Part shown: one piece after another, positions 7,241 through 13,044 of the stretch
How positions within the stretch are numbered: position 1 is the first letter of the stretch
Layout: every line of letters begins with the position of its first letter
Assembly (NCBI GenBank): GCA_018432645.1
Contig: JAHDSP010000222.1
Location: 1 to 18,992, forward strand
Direction: 5' to 3'
Length of the DNA stretch: 18,992 bases
Source: Bacteroidales bacterium
Lineage (GTDB): Bacteria; Bacteroidota; Bacteroidia; Bacteroidales; DTU049
Translations under genes and position numbers: made by a program
The notes under the pieces: generated by a model
What the model saw: only the letters and a program-made list of their open reading frames with translations
Told to the model about the DNA's origin: nothing
Database searches by the model: none

Positions 7241-8710
7241 ATGAAATATTTGATAAAAATAACTATTATCATACTTTTTTTATTTTTTTCTAATTTTTTA
7301 ACTGGACAAATTAATTATTTTGAAAATAATTCTATATATCTAGCAGATGCCAAATATAATGGCTATATGAAACTTTTTCCCAATATAGAGATACAGAAAG
7401 ATACTACGCATAAATGGATTAAAAGAAAATTATTTAAAGAAAATTTTATTTCGATAAATGATTCAATAGCTAAAATTTGTATTAATCCTTTTTTTGACTT
7501 ATCCATTGGTGTAGACAATAGTCATCAAACGCAAATAAATTTCACTAATACTAGAGGTATTACTTTATTAGCTCAGATAGGTAAAAATTTATATCTCTCT
7601 AGTGAATTTTATGAAAATCAAGCTTTTTTGCCTGAATATTATAATCTATTAATTGATTCTGTCAAGTTTTTACCTGGAAATAATTGGGTAAAAGAATATA
7701 GAGAAAGAGGGATAGATTATGGACTAGCTATGGGACGTATACAATGGCAGGCGGCAGATTGGATAACGTTAGAAACGGGTTTTAACACAATTAATTTGGG
7801 TAATGGATATAGAAACTTGATTCTCAGTTATGATGCTCGCCCTTATCCATATTTACATATGGTATTTAATTATAAGAAAAAGATTTTTTTAGGGAATGTA
7901 ACTGGCATAGCATATCATAATGGTCAGATAATAGATAACGTTAATGAAAATATTAAAAATATTTTTTCTGTCAATTATCTTACATTTTATCCTTTAGATA
8001 TATTATCAATTTCACTGATAGATTTAGCGATTTTTCATCCTGCGAATGGATATTTACGCCTCCCTCCTTATACCTTTATTTTTGTTCCAGAAATACGACC
8101 TTTTTTATTACAAAATAAACCTTCTTGGTCTTTGCCCGGATGTGCTATAAATATTGAGTTACCAAATAATAAAATTTATTATGAATGCACATTTAATGCT
8201 GACGATGTAATATCTAAGAATTTTAAACAAAATTTTGCTTATCAGCTTGGTATTTGTAGCAATATTAATCTATCGGATACTGCATCCTTATTAAATATTA
8301 GAGTTGAGTACAATTCTGTAGGTGAGCATGCTATGGATAATAAATATTTGACTACTTATCCAACGCATTTATGCCAACCTCTTGGCATGTGGCAAGGTGA
8401 AAATTTTAATGAATTAATCTTGCAATTAAATTTTTTAAATAATAATAATTTATTACAAATCTTCACATCTTATCAAAATATTAAACCAAGTGAAATAAAC
8501 ATTGTTAATAAACTTGGTAATATTAATAGCATCTACACGAGTATTGCATATACATATTTAATAAATAAAATTGCTGGTTTTGGTGCTTTTGTGGAGCTGT
8601 CTGATAGAATAGCTTTAAGTAATGATTTTTATGGTAAAAATACTGTTGGCTTTAAGTGTGGTATTAAATATTTATTCAGAGATAAATCACTAAATAGATG
8701 GTATTTATGA
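7241..8710 (+). CDS. Wzi-like outer-membrane beta-barrel protein
   Basis: The ATG at 7241 is preferred over a TTG at 7217 because it starts directly with a signal peptide (MKYLIKITIIILFLFFSNF, ending near LTGQ, a typical Bacteroidota cleavage context). The mature part is built of alternating aromatic/hydrophobic strands. Its most recognisable segment is TGFNTINLGNGYRNLILS followed by RPYPYLHM (about residues 185-210), which matches the conserved G-x-G-[YF]-R-[SN]-L-x-L-S ... YP region of the Wzi/capsule-assembly family. In enteric bacteria Wzi anchors capsule at the cell surface, and related barrels occur in Bacteroidota gliding and surface-polysaccharide systems; which role applies here is not shown. 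It ends in KSLNRWYL. A small terminator-like hairpin lies 34 nt after the stop. Confidence 0.7.
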   Translation: MKYLIKITIIILFLFFSNFLTGQINYFENNSIYLADAKYNGYMKLFPNIEIQKDTTHKWIKRKLFKENFISINDSIAKICINPFFDLSIGVDNSHQTQINFTNTRGITLLAQIGKNLYLSSEFYENQAFLPEYYNLLIDSVKFLPGNNWVKEYRERGIDYGLAMGRIQWQAADWITLETGFNTINLGNGYRNLILSYDARPYPYLHMVFNYKKKIFLGNVTGIAYHNGQIIDNVNENIKNIFSVNYLTFYPLDILSISLIDLAIFHPANGYLRLPPYTFIFVPEIRPFLLQNKPSWSLPGCAINIELPNNKIYYECTFNADDVISKNFKQNFAYQLGICSNINLSDTASLLNIRVEYNSVGEHAMDNKYLTTYPTHLCQPLGMWQGENFNELILQLNFLNNNNLLQIFTSYQNIKPSEINIVNKLGNINSIYTSIAYTYLINKIAGFGAFVELSDRIALSNDFYGKNTVGFKCGIKYLFRDKSLNRWYL

Positions 8711-8744
8711 TATTGCTAGTTATATAAATCTATTTAAAGATTAT

Positions 8745-8762
8745 AGAGCCATTTGGCTTTTA
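8745..8762 (+). terminator. Possible rho-independent terminator
   Basis: AGAGCC, loop ATTT, GGCTTT (6 bp with one G-T pair) followed by further T and A residues, 34 nt after the stop of the Wzi-like gene. The stem is short. Confidence 0.35.
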
Positions 8763-8811
8763 ATAAAAATGTATTTTTCTAATAATTTTAATCTTTCTAA
8801 ATTAATTTTTT

Positions 8812-8850
8812 GAAATAGGCATTTAGACAATAAAGTCTTCTAAATATTTT
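8812..8850 (+). repeat. Upstream arm of the dispersed repeat, copy A
   Basis: This stretch, starting GAAATAGGCATTTAGA, aligns at about 80% with 15681-15720 (starting GAAACAGGCGTTTAGA). In both places it lies upstream of a copy of the 50-nt hairpin repeat and is followed by a TACxGCATT segment. The repeat unit is therefore longer than the hairpin alone. The rest of the non-coding stretch 8711-9020 shows no gene. Confidence 0.5.
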
Positions 8851-8913
8851 TGGGCCAATGGAGTAACTTCAAAATTAATTTTCGGTTTGAATTAATACGG
8901 CATTTCCCCATGG

Positions 8914-8963
8914 GAGACTTTTCTTTTGTTACTTTTCTTTGTGTAGTTGACAAAGAAAAGTAA
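8914..8963. repeat. 50-nt hairpin repeat, copy A (left edge of the Rhs island)
   Basis: Identical over 50 nt to 12710-12759 and 48/50 identical to 15998-16047. The core is a perfect 14-bp stem TTACTTTTCTTTGT (8929-8942), loop GTAGTTG, ACAAAGAAAAGTAA (8950-8963). It could act as a transcription terminator in either direction or be a mobile or recombination-associated repeat. Copies A and B bracket the Rhs island. Confidence 0.85.
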
Positions 8964-8977
8964 TTTATATAAAATTT

Positions 8978-9006
8978 TATTCAAAAATATTTATTAATTT
9001 TACCTA
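8978..9006 (+). repeat. Leader repeat before Rhs tip 1
   Basis: A 29-nt block matching 10401-10429 at 28 of 29 positions. Both copies lie just before an Rhs tip ORF. It contains TAATTTTA, one base off the TAnnTTTG promoter element, so it may carry a weak promoter or be the conserved 5' edge of a cassette. Confidence 0.6.
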
Positions 9007-9020
9007 GTAAAATTTTATAA

Positions 9021-9449
9021 ATGAAAATCCACTACCACTCTGACCATCTCGGCTCCGCCTCCTTCGTAACTGATAGGGGTGGCAATGTTGTGCAGCACCT
9101 CCAGTACCTCCCCTATGGTGAGCTCTTCGTCTCGCAGCGAAACTCTGAAGAATTTTATAGCAGGTACAAATTCACTGCCAAGGAGCTAGACAACGAGACC
9201 AGCTACACATATTTCGGAGCGAGATATTATGATAGTGAGCTGCGTGGGTGGCTGTCAATGAATTCGAATGAACAAGAAATTATAATTTATTATAAAGAAG
9301 AAAAATATGTGATAGAAGATTACGAAACACCTGCAGCAATAATATTAAATCAAGGTATTAGAAATAATCATTGGGGTAAAACATTAAATACTGTAGATCC
9401 TTTATCGACTAAAACCAAAAAAGAAAATAAAAATGTGCCAATGTTATAA
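9021..9449 (+). CDS. Orphan Rhs core tip with deleted metalloprotease domain
   Basis: 142 residues. Residues 4-79 are the end of an Rhs repeat-associated core: YHSDHLGSASFVTD, LQYLPYGELF, then KELDNETSYTYFGARYYD and GWLS. Full Rhs proteins are far longer, so this is only the tip; the start codon may be fortuitous. After the core, residues 80-142 are a short variable C-terminus. Its last part (VIEDYETPAAIILNQGIRNN, 97-116) is the same as in the protein at 10446, but the roughly 85 residues containing the HELGH zinc motif are missing, in frame. The core DNA is visibly GC-richer than its surroundings, as is typical for rhs. The toxin is probably inactive. It is followed after 11 nt by an exported immunity candidate. 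Confidence 0.85.
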   Translation: MKIHYHSDHLGSASFVTDRGGNVVQHLQYLPYGELFVSQRNSEEFYSRYKFTAKELDNETSYTYFGARYYDSELRGWLSMNSNEQEIIIYYKEEKYVIEDYETPAAIILNQGIRNNHWGKTLNTVDPLSTKTKKENKNVPML

Positions 9450-9460
9450 AAATCTAAAAT

Positions 9461-9898
9461 ATGAAAAAGTTTATTTTACCATTATTAGCCATATTAGGTT
9501 TAAATTTTAATTTTTTAACCTTACATTCACAAGAAGTCTTTACTATAAAAAATTGTTGTATTAGAAAAATAACTTTATATGCGATTCCTCCAAGTTATAT
9601 GTTCCGAATTCAAGTTAATTACTATGAAGTTAAAAAAATATCAAATATTAAACTTTCTATTAAATCTCCAAGCGAACTGGACGACTATAATTTTTTACAA
9701 CTTCTTCACAATCTAAATGAAAATGATAAAGCTGAAATTATTCAAGATTATAGGATAAAATGTATTATTCACAAATCTTTGGGTAGAGAAGTTTTATATT
9801 TTAATGCTTTTGGTGGTTTTTTGTATAAAGGCCATACTTTTTATAACGAAGATATAAAAAATCTTATATGGAGGTATTATTTACCTCTGAATTTTTAA
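9461..9898 (+). CDS. Exported putative immunity protein, paralogue 1
   Basis: 145 residues, no family recognised. N-terminal signal peptide MKKFILPLLAILGLNFNF to about LHSQ (24), so the protein should leave the cytoplasm. The mature part is homologous to the products at 9922 and 11154. Shared positions are ITLYAIP (37-43), VKKISNIKLSI (57-67), DYRIKCIIH (96-104), GREVLYFNAFGGFLYKG (108-124) and NEDIKNLIW (129-137). It begins 11 nt after an Rhs tip, the usual place for an immunity gene, and the same arrangement recurs at 11154. That position and the duplication support an immunity role; no direct evidence exists here. Cys32-Cys33 and Cys101 could form disulfides in the periplasm. Confidence 0.7.
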   Translation: MKKFILPLLAILGLNFNFLTLHSQEVFTIKNCCIRKITLYAIPPSYMFRIQVNYYEVKKISNIKLSIKSPSELDDYNFLQLLHNLNENDKAEIIQDYRIKCIIHKSLGREVLYFNAFGGFLYKGHTFYNEDIKNLIWRYYLPLNF

Positions 9899-9921
9899 TA
9901 TCAAATGTAATAATTGTAATT

Positions 9922-10338
9922 ATGAAAAAAATATATATTATTTTATTATTATTTGTAGTTTTGTTTTTTATAAACCAAACTACAATATATTCACAAAAAT
10001 ATGAATTAAAAAAAATAACACTTTATATAGTTCCAATTAATAACAATGTGGGTTTTGATATTCCATATAATCGTATTAAAGAATATTCATCAATTAAAAT
10101 TACTATAAAAGATTGGTTTGAATTAACGTTTTTTTCTAAAATGTTATATGGTCTCAAATGCGAAACAATCGCAGAAATAAATAAAGATTTTAGAATATTA
10201 TGCATCATTCATTGGGGATATAAAAAAGAAAAAATTTATTTTAATAAATATGGTCATTTTTTATATAATGGTAAAGCATGCAGAAATGAAGATATTTGGG
10301 CATTTATACTTTCGAACATACCAGATAAGTATAAATAA
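9922..10338 (+). CDS. Exported putative immunity protein, paralogue 2
   Basis: 138 residues from the ATG at 9922. An upstream ATG at 9868 in the same frame would overlap the previous gene and put a hydrophilic leader before the signal peptide, so it is not preferred. Signal peptide MKKIYIILLLFVVLFFINQT, ending near IYSQ (25). It aligns with 9461 and 11154: KITLYIVP (31-38), SSIKITIKD (56-64), DFRILCIIH (89-97), IYFNKYGHFLYNGK (105-118) and NEDIWAFI (122-129). It is the most diverged of the three. It lies 23 nt after paralogue 1 without a toxin gene of its own, so it may be a spare immunity gene left after loss of its partner. Confidence 0.7.
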   Translation: MKKIYIILLLFVVLFFINQTTIYSQKYELKKITLYIVPINNNVGFDIPYNRIKEYSSIKITIKDWFELTFFSKMLYGLKCETIAEINKDFRILCIIHWGYKKEKIYFNKYGHFLYNGKACRNEDIWAFILSNIPDKYK

Positions 10339-10400
10339 TAGTTCCTTTAATTTATAATGTATTTATTTCTTTTAAAATATCTTATCAAAAAAAATGGCAG

Positions 10401-10429
10401 TATTCAAAAATATTCATTAATTTTACCTA
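10401..10429 (+). repeat. Leader repeat before Rhs tip 2
   Basis: Second copy of the 29-nt block at 8978-9006, with one mismatch. It lies 16 nt before the ATG of the second Rhs tip, whereas copy 1 is 14 nt before the first tip. The hairpin seen upstream of copy 1 is absent here. Confidence 0.6.
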
Positions 10430-10445
10430 ACAAAAATATTGTTTC

Positions 10446-11141
10446 ATGTATATTGAAAAGGAGCTAGACAATGAGACCAGCTATACATATTTCGGAGCAC
10501 GATATTATGATAGTGAGCTGAGTGGGTGGCTGAGCGTAGATATGAATGGAAAAGAAATTAGAATTTGCTATGGATTGGCTTTTTTGGGAAAACAAAAATA
10601 TATAACTTATACACCAGGAATGCAATATAATGGTAAAAACAAATTTGCAAGAGATGTTATAAATTCTTTAAACTATATTTATAATAATAATAATGCTGAT
10701 ATACAAGGTATAATTCAAAAATTAAGCAATAGTTCAGAAATAGTGGAAATCGCTTATGGATATTATAAATATTATAATGTAGGAGAGAGAAGGATTTATT
10801 TTAATATAAAAGGACTAAAAGTATATTTTATAAATAATGGGATAATAGATACAGGCAAACAATCTGGTGCTTTAGGCTTATTTCATGAACTTGGACATGC
10901 ATATAAAGATATATTTAAACATAATGAATTTAATAACGATATAAATGTCAAAGATAATGAATACGAGAAATTAGAAGAAAGACGAGTGATAGAAGATTAC
11001 GAAACACCTGCAGCAATAATATTAAATCAAGGTATTAGAAATAATCATAAAGGTAAGCCATTTAATGCAATAGATCCAAGAACAACAAAAACTAAAGAAG
11101 AACATAGAAATGAATATAAACGTCATGTACCAATGTTATAA
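10446..11141 (+). CDS. Orphan Rhs tip with zinc metalloprotease (HELGH) toxin domain
   Basis: 231 residues. Residues 5-30 are the last part of an Rhs core (KELDNETSYTYFGARYYD, SGWLS); the rest of the core is missing. Residues 31-231 are a variable C-terminal domain with HELGH at 147-151, preceded by SGALGLF, the HExxH zinc-binding motif with catalytic Glu148. Downstream, ERRVIEDYETPAA (178-190) supplies glutamates suitable as third zinc ligand, followed by GIRNNHKGKPFNAIDP. The layout resembles M91-like effector peptidases at Rhs and other polymorphic-toxin C-termini; that family link is from memory of the motif pattern. It shares its last 45 residues or so with the tip at 9021. An immunity candidate follows 12 nt later. 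Without the long Rhs shell it is probably a silent donor cassette unless it recombines with a full rhs gene. Confidence 0.85.
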   Translation: MYIEKELDNETSYTYFGARYYDSELSGWLSVDMNGKEIRICYGLAFLGKQKYITYTPGMQYNGKNKFARDVINSLNYIYNNNNADIQGIIQKLSNSSEIVEIAYGYYKYYNVGERRIYFNIKGLKVYFINNGIIDTGKQSGALGLFHELGHAYKDIFKHNEFNNDINVKDNEYEKLEERRVIEDYETPAAIILNQGIRNNHKGKPFNAIDPRTTKTKEEHRNEYKRHVPML

Positions 11142-11153
11142 AAAAATATATAT

Positions 11154-11594
11154 ATGAGAAAATTTATTTTAATATTATTAATTTTTATTTTTTTGATTTT
11201 TGCATCTATTCAAAAATTATATTCTCAAAAATTAAATTATATAGAAGGTGGAGTATTAAATATAACATTGTACGTTATACCTTTTACAACATTATTTAAT
11301 TATAATTTACCATATAAAGCTGTAAAAAAAATATCATCCATAAAAATTATAATTTGGGAATCTAATTGTAAACTTACGAACTATGAATTTTTAGATTTAG
11401 TTAAGAATTTAAATTTAGAATATGAATCTAAAATTAGTGAAGATTATAGAATTAAATGTGTAATAAATAAAATTTTTGGAAGAGAGGTTCTTTATTTTAA
11501 TCAATTTGGTGATTTTTTATATAAAGGGAAAACATATCATAATGAAGAAATTAAGAATTTTATTTGGAAGCATTTGCCAAAAAATTGTAACTAA
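11154..11594 (+). CDS. Exported putative immunity protein, paralogue 3
   Basis: 146 residues, starting 12 nt after the HELGH toxin tip, so the best candidate for its cognate immunity protein. Signal peptide MRKFILILLIFIFLIFAS, ending near LYSQ (25). It is most similar to 9461: NITLYVIP (36-43), VKKISSIKIII (57-67), EDYRIKCVIN (96-105), GREVLYFNQFGDFLYKGKTY (109-128) and NEEIKNFIW (130-138). Because the three paralogues are exported, the toxin they would block should act in the periplasm or membrane, or be met there on entry. No known immunity family was recognised. Confidence 0.72.
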   Translation: MRKFILILLIFIFLIFASIQKLYSQKLNYIEGGVLNITLYVIPFTTLFNYNLPYKAVKKISSIKIIIWESNCKLTNYEFLDLVKNLNLEYESKISEDYRIKCVINKIFGREVLYFNQFGDFLYKGKTYHNEEIKNFIWKHLPKNCN

Positions 11595-11609
11595 TAAATA
11601 TGAAAAATA

Positions 11610-12014
11610 ATGAATATTAAAATTTGTATTTTATTAATTTTATTTTCAAAATTATGTTTTGGGCAAAAATTTAATAATGCAGATACATGTTATCAAGAAG
11701 AAGTATATTTATATTTAAATGTTGATAAAATGCCCACATTTAGTTATGAAAAATTATCAGCAATGGAATATATTTATAATAATATGAAATGGCCAAATGA
11801 ATTTGAATGGATGGGTACTATAATAGTTTCTTTTATTATCAGTAAAAATGGAGATGTTTATAATACGAAGATAGAAAGGGGTTTATGCAAATTATGTGAC
11901 AATGAAGTAAAACGAATTATAAATTCAATGCCAAAATGGGAACCTGGTGAGAAAAATGGTAAACCCGTAAATGTATTAATATTAATACCTATTAGATTTT
12001 ATATGGATTATTAA
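11610..12014 (+). CDS. Exported stand-alone TonB C-terminal domain protein
   Basis: 134 residues: a signal peptide (MNIKICILLILFSKLCFGQ), then a single TonB C-terminal domain. Recognisable positions are YIYNNMKWP (54-62), GTIIVSFIISKNGDVYNTKI (69-88), EVKRIINSMPKWEPGEKNGKPV (99-120; the MPKWxPG...GKPV motif) and IPIRF (126-130). Classical TonB has a membrane anchor and a proline-rich spacer before this domain; both are absent, so it cannot transmit energy in the usual way and is probably soluble in the periplasm. It sits 15 nt after immunity paralogue 3 and 13 nt before the next gene, as part of the same likely transcript. It might be an additional immunity factor or a decoy, but that is inference from position only. 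Confidence 0.8.
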   Translation: MNIKICILLILFSKLCFGQKFNNADTCYQEEVYLYLNVDKMPTFSYEKLSAMEYIYNNMKWPNEFEWMGTIIVSFIISKNGDVYNTKIERGLCKLCDNEVKRIINSMPKWEPGEKNGKPVNVLILIPIRFYMDY

Positions 12015-12027
12015 TTTTTAAAATATT

Positions 12028-12528
12028 ATGAATGGTAAATATTTTAAAATATTATTAATTATTACTTTTATATTTTCGAATTATTTTTGTCATGGACAAG
12101 GATTCCGTGAAGGGGTTAATTCCTTACAGATTCATATAGAAGATGGTCCATCTCAAACTATACGGTTGTTTAAAGAAGGCATGATTTGGAGAGCTCCTGT
12201 TAAAAATATAGATGATACATATAAATATATCATAACCTTTTACCCTATAGATTCTTTAAATTTGAAAATATTGTTTGAATTACAAAGTTTTGTTTATAAT
12301 GATCCATTTTTCTCTAAAGACACAATTTGTGATAAGCCAGGATATGGTACAACTACTATTCCCATGTTTATTACAATAATAAAGGATGACGAGTTAACAT
12401 TAATTAAATGGGTAGATGGACATTGTAAAGAATTAGAAAAATTGATAGATATGATTAATGACCTTATTCCAAAATATAAAGGAAATATAAAAAAAATTTC
12501 TTATAAGATTTTTATACCACCTCATTAA
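12028..12528 (+). CDS. Exported protein of unknown function in the Rhs island
   Basis: 166 residues; family not recognised. The N-terminus MNGKYFKILLIITFIFSNYF followed by CHGQ looks like a signal peptide; Cys21 could be a lipidation site, but the lipobox is poor. The mature part is mixed alpha/beta in appearance, with TIRLFKEGMIWRAP (44-57), a SFVYNDPFFSKDTICDKPGYG stretch (87-107), and a charged helix LEKLIDMINDLIPKYKG near the end. It follows the TonB-domain gene by 13 nt, the last complete gene of the island, and is followed at once by an Rhs core remnant that happens to lie in the same frame after its stop. It is a reasonable further immunity candidate, with low certainty. Confidence 0.6.
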   Translation: MNGKYFKILLIITFIFSNYFCHGQGFREGVNSLQIHIEDGPSQTIRLFKEGMIWRAPVKNIDDTYKYIITFYPIDSLNLKILFELQSFVYNDPFFSKDTICDKPGYGTTTIPMFITIIKDDELTLIKWVDGHCKELEKLIDMINDLIPKYKGNIKKISYKIFIPPH

Positions 12529-12549
12529 AAATTATCTATACAATATTTA

Positions 12550-12666
12550 TACCACTTCGACCATCTCGGCTCCGCCTCCTTCGTAACTGATAGAGGTGGC
12601 AATGTAGTGAAGCATTTGCAATACCTACCCTACGGCGAGCTCTTCGTCTCCCAGCGAAACTACTAG
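12550..12666 (+). pseudogene. Rhs core remnant
   Basis: 38 codons plus a stop (TAG 12664-12666) encode YHFDHLGSASFVTDRGGNVV, then KHLQYLPYGELFVSQRNY. This is the same core segment that opens the tip at 9021, nearly identical at the DNA level and GC-rich like it. There is no start codon and no C-terminal toxin domain. It may be a scar of a lost cassette, or a short homology block of the kind that permits cassette exchange. A palindrome and the second hairpin repeat follow. Confidence 0.85.
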
Positions 12667-12676
12667 TTTGCTTTAA

Positions 12677-12694
12677 ACACATCTATAGATGTGT
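12677..12694. repeat. Perfect 18-nt palindrome
   Basis: ACACATCTATAGATGTGT reads the same on both strands and lies 10 nt after the stop of the Rhs remnant and 15 nt before hairpin repeat copy B. It could be a protein-binding or recombination site, or a short hairpin; no function is assigned. Confidence 0.6.
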
Positions 12695-12709
12695 CTCATT
12701 TCCCGAGCT

Positions 12710-12759
12710 GAGACTTTTCTTTTGTTACTTTTCTTTGTGTAGTTGACAAAGAAAAGTAA
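12710..12759. repeat. 50-nt hairpin repeat, copy B (right edge of the Rhs island)
   Basis: Identical over 50 nt to copy A. Stem arms 12725-12738 and 12746-12759, loop GTAGTTG. It separates the Rhs island from the riboswitch-controlled receptor gene and could insulate the two by ending transcription. Confidence 0.85.
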
Positions 12760-12816
12760 ATTATATAAAAAATTATACTCATATTCAAATATAGTTATTA
12801 CCGTGAATTAACTAAA

Positions 12817-12852
12817 ATAATTTAGTTATTAATTAAACGTTTAATTCAATAA
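12817..12852 (+). repeat. Downstream arm of the dispersed repeat, copy B
   Basis: 36 nt matching 16119-16154 at 33 positions; the shared core is TTATTAATTAAACG, then TAATTCAATAA. In both places it lies 57-71 nt after the hairpin repeat and just before the promoter region of the next gene, so hairpin and arm belong to one larger repeat unit. Confidence 0.65.
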
Positions 12853-12876
12853 TTTTTTCATTTAAAAAAAATTTTA

Positions 12877-12884
12877 TAATTTTG
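12877..12884 (+). promoter_or_regulatory. Bacteroidota -7 element for the riboswitch and receptor transcript
   Basis: TAATTTTG matches TAnnTTTG. Transcription would start around 12890, directly before the aptamer. Confidence 0.55.
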
Positions 12885-12892
12885 CAATTGAG

Positions 12893-12985
12893 AAACACGG
12901 GGGTGCTATTCCTTTTAATAATTGGAAGGCTGAGATCATACCCTTAGAACCTGATCCGGATAATACCGGCGTAGGGAGAGGTCCT
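12893..12985 (+). promoter_or_regulatory. TPP riboswitch (THI box) aptamer
   Basis: All conserved THI-box parts are present in order: GGGGGTGC (12899-12906), a variable P3 hairpin with arms TTCC (12909-12912) and GGAA (12924-12927), CTGAGA (12930-12935), ACCC (12940-12943), GAACCTGATC (12947-12956), CCGG...CCGG around GATAATA, and GCGTAGGGA (12969-12977). It binds thiamine pyrophosphate and usually switches off thiamine synthesis or uptake genes. It lies 60 nt before the start of the TonB-dependent receptor. Confidence 0.97.
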
Positions 12986-13007
12986 AAAGTTGTGGTATTT
13001 TCTCTCA

Positions 13008-13040
13008 CACCCCCAATGTAAAACATTAAAAACATTGGGG
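13008..13040 (+). promoter_or_regulatory. Riboswitch expression platform
   Basis: CCCCAATGT (13011-13019) and ACATTGGGG (13032-13040) form a 9-bp hairpin with a 12-nt loop, ending 4 nt before the ATG at 13045. CACCCCC (13008-13014) is also fully complementary to the aptamer segment GGGGGTG (12899-12905). The two pairings exclude each other. A likely model is that TPP holds GGGGGTG in the aptamer, the start-proximal hairpin forms, and translation falls. There is no T-run, so this looks translational. Confidence 0.6.
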
Positions 13041-13044
13041 AATT

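Noticed and set aside
9868..9921. Upstream ATG for immunity paralogue 2.
   Set aside because: It overlaps the end of paralogue 1, and the paralogues begin MKK/MRK directly at the signal peptide, which fits ATG 9922.
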